DNA of 9,829 nt from Candidatus Falkowbacteria bacterium CG02_land_8_20_14_3_00_36_14 (GCA_002781265.1 PETS01000109.1:1-9829), one strand, 5' to 3'; shown: positions 4,494 through 9,829, numbered from the stretch's first letter. Notes: a model not told the origin generated them from the letters alone. Program-made: numbers and translations.

Positions 4494-7061
4494 ATGCCAT
4501 TATATAATCATAAAAAAATTGAATCCAAATGGCAGAAAAAATGGGAGGAAGAAGGGTTATATAAAGCGGAGGATGATTATAAGAAAAAAAAGTATTATTT
4601 ATTAATTGAATTTCCTTATCCTTCCGGAGAGGGTTTGCATGTCGGGCATCCCCGAAGCTATACGGCTTTGGATATTCTGGCGCGTAAAAAGAAAATGGAA
4701 GGTTATAACGTTTTATATCCTATCGGATTTGACGCGTTTGGTTTGCCTTCGGAAAATTATGCCATTAAAACCGGCGTCCATCCCGCTATCACCACGAAGA
4801 AAAATATTAAGACCTTTACCAAACAATTGAAAAGTTTGGGTTTTTCTTTTGATTGGTCGCGGCAAGTGATTACCACCGACCCCGAATATTATAAATGGAC
4901 TCAATGGATATTTTTAAAATTTTATGAAAAAGGATTAGCGTATAAAGATAAGATGCCTATTAACTGGTGCATTGATTGTAAAATTGGTCTTGCCAATGAA
5001 GAGGTGGTTGACGGAAAATGCGAACGGTGCGGAGGCGAGGTAGAAAAAAGAGAAAAAGAGCAATGGATGTTGAAAATTACCGCTTATGCCGACCGGCTAA
5101 TTAAAGATTTGGGAAAAGTTGATTATTGGGAGAGAATAAAATCCCAGCAAATTAATTGGATCGGTCGTTCGGAAGGAGCGGAGTTTGAATTGTCCATTGT
5201 CATTGCGAGCGAAGCGAAGCAATCTCGTAAAGATGGTTTAACCGAGATTGTCGCGTCGCCTTCGGCTCCTCGCAATGGCATAAGCATTAGTGTCTACACC
5301 ACCCGTCTGGATACTGTATTTGGTATGACGTATGCTGTTATTGCCCCGGAGCATAAATTGATAGCCAAATTAAAAAATAAAATTGCAAATTACAAAGAGG
5401 TGGAAAAATATATTATCAAAGCGCGGAATAAGACGGAATTGAAGCGCGTGGAACTATCAAAAGAAAAAACCGGCGTGGAATTAAAAGGCATAAAAGCTAT
5501 TAATCCTTTTAATAACGAAGCCATACCCTTGTTTGTCGCTGATTATGTTTTGGGCTATTACGGCACGGGCGCGGTCATGGCTGTGCCGGCGCATGATGAA
5601 AGAGATTTTGAATTTGCGAAGAAATATAATCTGCCGATAAAGCAAGTTATTAAACCCGGCAAGGAAACACACCAAAAATTATCAGATATTATAGGACACG
5701 AATATTTTATTGCCGATGGAATACTTATTGAATCTGGGGAATACTCAAACATGAAATCCCGCGAAGCGCGAGAGAAAATGGCAGAATGGCTGGAGAAAAA
5801 AGGCATGGGCAAGAAAAAAATAAATTATAAGCTGCGTGATTGGGTTTTTTCCAGACAAAGATATTGGGGCGAGCCAATTCCCATGTACCATTGTGAAAAG
5901 TGCGGTATAGTTCCGGCATCTGAAGAGGAAGTTTTAAATACAAATAAATGGCGATTGCCAGATATAGAAAAATATGAGCCGACTGATACCGGCGAATCTC
6001 CGTTAGCCGCGATTACGGATTGGGTCAATGCTAAATGTCCGAAATGCAAGAGTCCCGCTAAAAGAGAAACCGACACTATGCCTAATTGGGCGGGTTCTTC
6101 ATGGTATTTTTTGCGCTATATTGATCCCAATAATAAAAAAGAATTAGCGGATAAAAAGAAATTAAAATATTGGGCGCCGGTTGATTGGTATAATGGCGGA
6201 ATGGAGCATACGACTCTTCATCTTCTTTATTCCCGCTTTTGGTATAAGTTTTTGTATGATATCGGGGTAATTCCAAAAGAATGCGGCGCGGAGCCGTACA
6301 AAAAAAGGACTTCGCATGGAATGATTTTAGGCGAAGGCGGAGAAAAAATGTCTAAATCTCGCGGGAATGTTATTAATCCGGATGAAGTAGTTGATAAATA
6401 TGGAGCTGATACTTTTAGAATATATGAGATGTTTATGGGCCCGTTTAATCAGGCAATTCCTTGGGATACTAAGGGCGTGATCGGCGTGAGAAGATTTTTG
6501 GAGAAAGTATGGAAATTGCGGGAAAGAATCATGAATCATGAATCAGGAATTATGAATAAGAAAATAGAGAGTATGCTTCACAAGACTATTAAAAAAGTGG
6601 CGGAAGATATTGAGAATTTTCGTTTCAATACCGCTATCAGCGCCATGATGATACTGGCCAATGAACTGGAAAAAGAAAAAGAAGTTTTTATTATTCATTA
6701 TTCATTATTCATAATTCTATTAAGTCCTTTCGCTCCCCACATTACTGAAGATATTTGGTCCTCCTTCGCTAAAGCTACGGAGGATAAAGCTGAAAAAAAG
6801 AAATATGAGCAATCTATTTTCAGGCAAAACTGGCCGAAGTATGACGAAAAATTAATTAAAGACGAAACTATAAATTTAGTAATTCAGATTAACGGGAAAT
6901 TAAGAGATATTATTGCCGTAGACGCGGATATTTCCGAAAGCAAGGCCAAAGCCAAGGCTTTAGCCAGTAAAAAAATAAAAAAGTGGCTATATGGGAAAGA
7001 AGTTGTAAAAATAATATTTGTAAAAGGAAAATTAATAAATATAGTTGTGAAATATGTATAA
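4494..7061 (+). CDS. leuS: Leucyl-tRNA synthetase
   Basis: This cytoplasmic class I enzyme (855 aa) charges tRNA-Leu with leucine. Visible in order are the ATP-binding 'HVGH' (49-52) inside 'PYPSGEGLHVGHPRSY', a zinc-ribbon-like C159/C162...C176/C179, and the CP1 editing domain with 'TTRLDTVFG' (269-277) and 'YGTGAVMAVPAHDERDFEFA', whose D368 and D371 match the editing aspartates of the family. A second Cys-rich module lies in 'HCEKCG...CPKCKS', then the catalytic 'KMSKS' at 618-622. The C-terminal anticodon domain contains 'LLSPFAPHITEDIW' and ends 'VKGKLINIVVKYV', as expected. The editing peptide has Leu where most bacterial enzymes have Pro (TTRPDT). Four repeat-derived peptides sit in frame: residues about 236-262, 680-688, 732-742 and a short palindrome near 756-764. 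No Shine-Dalgarno site precedes the ATG. Confidence 0.97.
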   Translation: MPLYNHKKIESKWQKKWEEEGLYKAEDDYKKKKYYLLIEFPYPSGEGLHVGHPRSYTALDILARKKKMEGYNVLYPIGFDAFGLPSENYAIKTGVHPAITTKKNIKTFTKQLKSLGFSFDWSRQVITTDPEYYKWTQWIFLKFYEKGLAYKDKMPINWCIDCKIGLANEEVVDGKCERCGGEVEKREKEQWMLKITAYADRLIKDLGKVDYWERIKSQQINWIGRSEGAEFELSIVIASEAKQSRKDGLTEIVASPSAPRNGISISVYTTRLDTVFGMTYAVIAPEHKLIAKLKNKIANYKEVEKYIIKARNKTELKRVELSKEKTGVELKGIKAINPFNNEAIPLFVADYVLGYYGTGAVMAVPAHDERDFEFAKKYNLPIKQVIKPGKETHQKLSDIIGHEYFIADGILIESGEYSNMKSREAREKMAEWLEKKGMGKKKINYKLRDWVFSRQRYWGEPIPMYHCEKCGIVPASEEEVLNTNKWRLPDIEKYEPTDTGESPLAAITDWVNAKCPKCKSPAKRETDTMPNWAGSSWYFLRYIDPNNKKELADKKKLKYWAPVDWYNGGMEHTTLHLLYSRFWYKFLYDIGVIPKECGAEPYKKRTSHGMILGEGGEKMSKSRGNVINPDEVVDKYGADTFRIYEMFMGPFNQAIPWDTKGVIGVRRFLEKVWKLRERIMNHESGIMNKKIESMLHKTIKKVAEDIENFRFNTAISAMMILANELEKEKEVFIIHYSLFIILLSPFAPHITEDIWSSFAKATEDKAEKKKYEQSIFRQNWPKYDEKLIKDETINLVIQINGKLRDIIAVDADISESKAKAKALASKKIKKWLYGKEVVKIIFVKGKLINIVVKYV
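5201..5277. repeat. In-frame palindromic repeat (family B, 'CATTGCGAGCGAAGCGAAGC' type) inside leuS
   Basis: The left arm (5201-5227) starts CATTGCGAGCGAAGCGAAGC. The right arm (5243-5277) ends with CTCCTCGCAATG and is its imperfect inverted complement, with about 15 bp between the arms. It encodes 'VIASEAKQSRKDG' and 'EIVASPSAPRNG', placed between 'IGRSEGAEFEL' and 'SVYTTRLDT', where the family has a short variable loop at the entry to the editing domain. From memory, 'IASEAKQS' is a peptide that recurs in many unrelated bacterial proteins because of this DNA repeat. Confidence 0.85.
6526..6558. repeat. ATGAATCATGAATCAGGAAT repeat inside leuS (family D, copy 1)
   Basis: The sequence GAATCATGAATCATGAATCA and onward encodes 'MNHESGIMN' (residues 680-688) in a linker before the C-terminal anticodon-binding helices. 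It contains a near-tandem GAATCAT unit and resembles the reverse complement of 9241-9272 in ksgA and the intergenic copy at 275-300. Confidence 0.6.
6688..6721. repeat. TTATTCATTATTCATAATTC repeat inside leuS (family D, copy 2)
   Basis: Three ATTATTC-type units in a row, then ATAATTC, encode 'FIIHYSLFIIL' (residues 732-742). This directly precedes the conserved 'LSPFAPHITEDIW' and forms the hydrophobic helix that other LeuRS proteins also have there, but with unrelated residues. The orientation is opposite to copy 1 at 6526-6558. Confidence 0.6.
6759..6784. repeat. 26-bp near-perfect palindrome inside leuS (family C, 'SFAKATED' peptide)
   Basis: The outer arms TCCTCC and GGAGGA and the inner AGCT-type core make a 26-bp palindrome with only a few mismatches (centre near 6771/6772). 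In the leuS frame it encodes 'SSFAKATED', inserted right after the conserved 'APHITEDIW'. From memory the peptide 'SFAKATEDK' recurs in unrelated Patescibacteria proteins, which supports a dispersed element. Confidence 0.7.
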
Positions 7062-7062
7062 A

Positions 7063-7244
7063 TTTCATTATTTTAACGGTGGCCAGTCCCAAGGATTTGT
7101 GGCTTTATTTACCGGACGGACTATCCAATTCATTGCCGCGAACCTGCTCGGCTTATGGTTGCTATTATAATTTTGATATTTTTGGGCTTAAATTGGACTT
7201 TTATATTAGCGGCATTTGCCTCTCTGATGATTAATATTTTATGA
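7063..7244 (+). pseudogene. Possible frameshifted remnant of a membrane protein
   Basis: Between leuS and the next gene, two plus-strand frames give hydrophobic peptides end to end. One frame (from 7063) reads 'NGGQSQGFVALFTGRTIQFI' then 'AANLLGLWLLL' and stops at 7168-7170. The frame that overlaps it continues 'VAIIILIFLGLNWTFILAAF' and ends with TGA at 7242-7244. Joined at about 7158-7167 they would form a two-helix membrane segment, as from the C-terminal part of a membrane protein broken by one frameshift. I recognise no family. A 29-codon frame starting at ATG 7155 could also be a tiny intact membrane peptide, or the pattern may be chance in AT-rich DNA. Confidence 0.3.
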
Positions 7245-7253
7245 TTAAAATAT
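7234..7253. terminator. AT-only hairpin, weak terminator candidate downstream of leuS
   Basis: ATATTTTA (7234-7241) pairs perfectly with TAAAATAT (7246-7253) around a four-base loop TGAT. The stem has no G or C and is not followed by a T tract, so termination would be weak at best. It lies just upstream of the promoter at 7273-7281, where a boundary between transcription units is expected. Confidence 0.2.
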
Positions 7254-7272
7254 AGAGAAATTAATTTAAATA

Positions 7273-7281
7273 TGATATAAT
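7273..7281 (+). promoter_or_regulatory. Extended -10 promoter for the 7320-ksgA gene group
   Basis: TGATATAAT matches the extended -10 consensus TGnTATAAT exactly, with the TATAAT at 7276-7281. No convincing -35 box lies 17 bp upstream, which is normal for extended -10 promoters. Transcription would start near 7288, leaving about 32 nt of AT-rich leader before the ATG at 7320. Confidence 0.5.
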
Positions 7282-7319
7282 TAAGTAAAATTAATAATTA
7301 TTTTATAAATTAATTTTTT

Positions 7320-7727
7320 ATGTTAATTAATATACTAAAAAAAATAGAGAATTATTTTTATTGGTTAATAGTATTGCTATTAATTTTTATTATAATATCA
7401 AATTTAATAGATATAAATGCCAAAGCTACCGGTATTACTACTTATGGTACTCAAGTTGGCGGAAGGATAATAACAGTATCTGTATGTACCCCGCCGCCAG
7501 TACCTAATCCATTATGTGTTGCCGCGTTGTGTCAAGCTAATCCGATAGTGAGCGTTATGTATGTTATTCCTTTCGGTTTTAGCGCCACGCAAGTTTGCAT
7601 ACCAACGGTAGGATTAATTATGCCTATTACGCCTGTTAATATTGGTTATCAAATTTTAGGTTTATTTGCTACCCCTGTTTATCCTGGCCCGGCTATTCAA
7701 TTAGGAATAATAGGCATATCACTTTAA
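7320..7727 (+). CDS. Small exported four-cysteine protein, function unknown
   Basis: This 135-aa protein starts with a basic stretch and a long hydrophobic segment (residues about 14-30, 'YWLIVLLLIFIIISNLI'), followed by 'DINAKA', a plausible signal-peptide cleavage region. The mature part is short, almost free of charge, and rich in Gly, Pro, Ile and Val. 'TYGTQVGGRIITVSVC' (41-56) is followed by cysteines C56, C66, C71 and C93 and ends in hydrophobic beta-like segments ('YPGPAIQLGIIGISL'). I recall similar Patescibacteria proteins with a 'GGRI...C' start and paired cysteines but no known function. The four cysteines could form two disulfides outside the cell. The gene follows a good extended -10 promoter and is separated from the next gene by only 9 bp, so the two exported products are probably made together. 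No Shine-Dalgarno site is present. Confidence 0.7.
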   Translation: MLINILKKIENYFYWLIVLLLIFIIISNLIDINAKATGITTYGTQVGGRIITVSVCTPPPVPNPLCVAALCQANPIVSVMYVIPFGFSATQVCIPTVGLIMPITPVNIGYQILGLFATPVYPGPAIQLGIIGISL

Positions 7728-7736
7728 TATTAATTT

Positions 7737-8864
7737 ATGAAAAATTATAAGGTAAATATTTTAGTTATATTATTAATTATTACTTTTATTTCATCATTTT
7801 TAGCTAAAAAAATAACAGCGGAAAATGTTTTAGCTGAAAGATTAGCCGGTAGAATTTTGTTGCAAGTTGAGAATAACGGCGAAGCCTGGTATGTAAACCC
7901 GAATGATTTTAAAAGATATTATTTAGGCAGGCCTCAAGACGCATTTAATTTAATGCGAGATTTAGGATTAGGCGTAAAAAATATTGATATAAATAAAATA
8001 GCGTTAGCAAAGGCGAATTTTAATGGTTTAGACACTGATAAGGATGGATTGCCGGATAATATTGAAATAAGCATTGGAACTGATATTAATAATCCGGATT
8101 CCGATAGCGATGGCTATACGGATAAAGAGGAGGCGTTAAATAATTTTAATCCTAAGGGAGAAGGAAAGTTAATAATAGATAATAAATTGGCAAAAGATTT
8201 AGCCGGTAGAATTTTGTTGCAAGTTGAGAATAACGGCGAAGCCTGGTATGTAAACCCGAATGATTTTAAAAGATATTATTTAGGCAGGCCTCAGGACGCC
8301 TTTGATATTATGAGAAAATTAGGATTAGGCATAACTAATAATGATTTAGCTAAAATTAATGAGCATATAATTAAGCCAGAATATTCAAGTGAAAATATTG
8401 TTGAAAATAATACAATTCTTACGGAAAATAATATGAGGAAATATATTTCTCCGGAGAATAACTATTCATTTGCATATCCTTCTGACTGGAAAATAAAAAA
8501 GTATGAATCCTCGCCGAATGTAGTATATTTAACTGATGCCAATAGGGATTTTATCCTTGAAGACAAAAGCGTAATTTTTATACAATATATTGAAACAAGC
8601 GATGATTATGATGTTAATAAATTCAGAATCGCAGACAAAGAAGAAGTTAAAACTTTAACCGATAAAGAATTAACAGTTAATAATAAAGATTCTTATGAGA
8701 ATTCTTATCAATACCAAAGAGCGTATGAAAAGACAACAAGTATAAAAATTGGCTCGCGAAAATATTTAAGATTATCATTATTCACAACTGCGGAAAATGA
8801 TAACTATATTAATATTTATGATAAATTAATAAAAAGTATTGAATTTAACGATGGTCCTAAGTAA
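7737..8864 (+). CDS. Exported surface protein with two YYLGRP modules and a calcium-binding-type repeat
   Basis: This 375-aa protein has an N-terminal signal or anchor segment (residues about 7-22). Module 1 (36-79) reads 'LAGRILLQVENNGEAWYVNP', then 'KRYYLGRPQDAF' and 'LGLG'. Module 2 (155-198) repeats it almost exactly. Between them, 'DTDKDGLPDNIE' (99-110) and 'DSDSDGYTDKEE' (121-132) are thrombospondin type 3/EF-loop-like motifs whose aspartates would bind Ca2+. After a linker (about 200-236), residues 237-371 ('ISPENNYSFAYPSDWKIKKY' and on) look like the start of a PsbP/DUF-like beta domain, recognised only by its 'YSFAYPSDW' opening. From memory, the YYLGRP module recurs in secreted Patescibacteria proteins, sometimes beside peptidoglycan enzymes, so a cell-wall or surface attachment role is plausible but unproven. 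It lies 9 bp after the four-Cys gene and 16 bp before ksgA, and is visibly more AT-rich than leuS. Confidence 0.8.
   Translation: MKNYKVNILVILLIITFISSFLAKKITAENVLAERLAGRILLQVENNGEAWYVNPNDFKRYYLGRPQDAFNLMRDLGLGVKNIDINKIALAKANFNGLDTDKDGLPDNIEISIGTDINNPDSDSDGYTDKEEALNNFNPKGEGKLIIDNKLAKDLAGRILLQVENNGEAWYVNPNDFKRYYLGRPQDAFDIMRKLGLGITNNDLAKINEHIIKPEYSSENIVENNTILTENNMRKYISPENNYSFAYPSDWKIKKYESSPNVVYLTDANRDFILEDKSVIFIQYIETSDDYDVNKFRIADKEEVKTLTDKELTVNNKDSYENSYQYQRAYEKTTSIKIGSRKYLRLSLFTTAENDNYINIYDKLIKSIEFNDGPK
7842..7973 (+). repeat. YYLGRP-module DNA repeat, copy 1
   Basis: The first 101 bp (7842-7942) are identical to 8199-8299 except for one base (CAAGAC versus CAGGAC). Similarity continues at lower level to GGATTAGGC at 7973. 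The two copies lie 357 bp (119 codons) apart. Identity at synonymous positions points to recent duplication or gene conversion rather than selection on the protein alone. Confidence 0.95.
8199..8330 (+). repeat. YYLGRP-module DNA repeat, copy 2
   Basis: This is the second copy of the module described at 7842-7973. It is 100 of 101 bases identical over 8199-8299, then diverges and rejoins at TTAGGATTAGGC (8319-8330). It encodes residues 155-198 of the surface protein. Confidence 0.95.
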
Positions 8865-8880
8865 TAAGAGATAAACATTA

Positions 8881-9829
8881 ATGGACATTTTAAAGCAAAC
8901 AAAACAGTTGTGCGATTTATACCATATAAAGCCTGCCCGTTCCCGCGGGCAGAATTTTTTAATTAAAGAAGATGTTTATGATAAGATTATAGCCGTGGCT
9001 GAACTTAAAAAAAGCGACATTGTTTTAGAAGTGGGGCCGGGATTGGGTTTTTTAACAGCCAGATTAGCGGCCAGGGCCAAGAAAGTGATTGCGGTTGAAT
9101 TGGACGATAAGCTGGCGGAAGTATCGCGCATCGGCTTAAAAGCGCGGGGGATTAGAAATGTGGAGGTGATTAATGAGAATATTCTTGGATTAAGTATTTT
9201 AAATAATAAATTAGAGAATAAAGATTTTAAAAATAAAACTCATAATTCATTATTCATAATCCATGATTCATATAAGATTGTTGCCAACCTACCTTATAAT
9301 ATAACTTCAATATTTTTAAGAAAATTCCTTTCTGCCAAGCATAAACCCGAATTAATGGTTTTAATGCTCCAAAAAGAAGTGGCCGAAAGGATTGTGGCTA
9401 AGCCGGGCAAGATGAGCCTGTTGGCCGTATCAGTGCAATATTTTGCCCGGCCGGAAATAATGCGAATAGTGCCGGCTGATAATTTTTGGCCTAAGCCGGA
9501 AGTGGACAGCGCGATTGTGAGGATAATACCCCACCCCGTCCCTCCCCTTCGCGAGGGGAGGGGGCAAAAAATTTCTCTCCTTATGAAGCCTGCCTGCCGG
9601 CAAGGCAGGGAGGGGGTTGGGGGAGGTGAGAAAGAATTTTTTCATTTGGTTAAAATCGGCTTTAGCGCCAAGAGAAAAATGCTTAAGAATAATTTAGCTT
9701 CCGGTTATCATTTAAGCCATCTGCAAGCGGAGGAAAAAATAACAAAAGCCGGGTTTAGCCCTAAAATAAGGGCGCAAGAGCTGTCAATTGAAGATTGGCA
9801 GGTGTTATTAAATTATTTTTACCCCGTTA
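8881..9829 (+). CDS. ksgA: 16S rRNA (adenine1518-N6/adenine1519-N6)-dimethyltransferase, 3' end beyond window
   Basis: KsgA dimethylates two adjacent adenines in the 3' hairpin of 16S rRNA during small-subunit assembly, using SAM. The frame from ATG 8881 is open for 316 codons to the window edge. Family marks are 'GQNFL' (23-27), the SAM motif 'LEVGPGLGFLT' (49-59), 'VIAVELD' (69-75), the catalytic 'NLPY' (136-139) in 'IVANLPYNITS', and 'NFWPKPEVDSAIVRI' (201-215), then 'FSAKRKMLKNNL' (261-272) and 'AQELSIEDW' (298-306). Only the last few residues should be missing. It is longer than the usual roughly 260-290 aa because of repeat peptides at residues 121-130 and 217-249. A palindrome also overlaps the 'PARSRGQ' at 18-24. 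It starts 16 bp after the surface-protein gene, with at best a weak AAGAGA Shine-Dalgarno-like stretch. That is an unusual operon partner for a rRNA methylase. Confidence 0.95.
   Translation, partial: MDILKQTKQLCDLYHIKPARSRGQNFLIKEDVYDKIIAVAELKKSDIVLEVGPGLGFLTARLAARAKKVIAVELDDKLAEVSRIGLKARGIRNVEVINENILGLSILNNKLENKDFKNKTHNSLFIIHDSYKIVANLPYNITSIFLRKFLSAKHKPELMVLMLQKEVAERIVAKPGKMSLLAVSVQYFARPEIMRIVPADNFWPKPEVDSAIVRIIPHPVPPLREGRGQKISLLMKPACRQGREGVGGGEKEFFHLVKIGFSAKRKMLKNNLASGYHLSHLQAEEKITKAGFSPKIRAQELSIEDWQVLLNYFYPV
8933..8952. repeat. CTGCCCG/CGGGCAG hairpin at the ksgA GQNFL motif (family G)
   Basis: CTGCCCG (8933-8939) pairs perfectly with CGGGCAG (8946-8952) around a six-base loop. It encodes 'PARSRGQ', which covers the conserved basic residues and the start of the GQNFL signature. 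It is unusually GC-rich against its AT-rich surroundings. From memory, CCTGCCCG...CGGGCAGG palindromes are dispersed in Patescibacteria genomes. Confidence 0.5.
9241..9272. repeat. CATAATTCATTATTCATAAT repeat inside ksgA (family D, copy 3)
   Basis: Encodes 'HNSLFIIHDS' (residues 121-130) just before the catalytic-motif strand 'YKIVANLPY'. It shares its core with 6688-6721 in leuS and with the reverse complement of 275-300. Confidence 0.65.
9528..9627. repeat. Composite GC-rich palindromic element inside ksgA (family F)
   Basis: CCCTCCCCT (9540-9548) pairs with AGGGGAGGG (9554-9562) around TCGCG. A second palindrome, CCTGCCTGCC...GGCAAGGCAGG, lies at 9589-9609, and the outer CCCCACCCCG of the left end is complementary in style to the GGGGGTTGGGGGAGGTG at the right end. 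The whole element encodes residues 217-249 ('PHPVPPLREGRG' to 'QGREGVGGG'), an addition between 'VDSAIVRI' and 'EKEFFHLVK' that the family normally lacks. The reverse-strand frame here ('TSPNPLPALPAGRLHKERNF') is the same repeat read backwards, not a gene. Confidence 0.85.

Noticed and set aside
6983..7234. Plus-strand 83-aa open frame overlapping the end of leuS
   Set aside because: It starts inside leuS in another frame and has a composition unlike a real protein. The other two frames in the gap give more protein-like hydrophobic peptides.
9540..9562. Intrinsic terminator from the GC-rich hairpin
   Set aside because: It lies inside the open ksgA frame, with conserved KsgA sequence continuing on the far side, and is followed by an A-rich rather than a T-rich tract.
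9430..9645. Minus-strand 71-aa open frame with 'SPNPLPALPAGRL'
   Set aside because: It lies wholly inside ksgA and most of its sequence is the GC-rich palindromic repeat read on the other strand.
318..9829. Alternative genetic code with UGA as glycine, as in some CPR lineages
   Set aside because: All recognised genes are complete with standard stops and none needs an in-frame UGA to be read through.

Overview
The window looks like a piece of a chromosome from a Candidate Phyla Radiation (Patescibacteria) bacterium, most likely of the Parcubacteria group. The reasons are the AT-rich intergenic DNA, compact genes that mostly lack Shine-Dalgarno sites, a T4SS-pilin-like small membrane protein, exported proteins carrying the 'WYVNP...KRYYLGRP.DAF' module that I recall from this group, and housekeeping genes carrying in-frame palindromic repeat peptides such as 'IASEAKQS', 'HPEQSEGS' and 'SFAKATEDK'. 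The standard genetic code fits: no UGA readthrough is needed. The taxonomic call is inference from the sequence only.

Left part (1-3310, all on the minus strand): the start of a VirB2/TrbC-like pilin protein (runs off the left edge); a pyruvate/2-oxoacid:ferredoxin oxidoreductase cluster in the order porC (gamma), porD (delta, 2x[4Fe-4S]) and porA (alpha); and a membrane-anchored DsbA-like thiol oxidoreductase. The TPP-binding beta subunit, porB, is not next to the cluster and is not in the window.

Middle part (3311-7061, plus strand): an intergenic region with an imperfect inverted repeat and a possible 46-aa very basic protein, then exodeoxyribonuclease III (xth) and leucyl-tRNA synthetase (leuS, 855 aa).

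Right part (7062-9829, plus strand): a short region with what may be a frameshifted remnant of a membrane protein, an extended -10 promoter, a small exported four-cysteine protein, a putative surface protein with two almost identical copies of the YYLGRP module flanking a thrombospondin-type-3-like calcium-binding stretch, and the 16S rRNA dimethyltransferase ksgA (runs off the right edge). The last three are spaced by 9 and 16 bp and probably form one operon.

The main unusual signal is how many small palindromic or AT-rich repeat elements sit in frame inside conserved protein genes. I count about nine in porA, xth, leuS and ksgA, belonging to at least six sequence families. Further elements fill the gaps between genes. 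They resemble in concept the Rickettsia palindromic elements, but the families differ and several land in or next to functional motifs.
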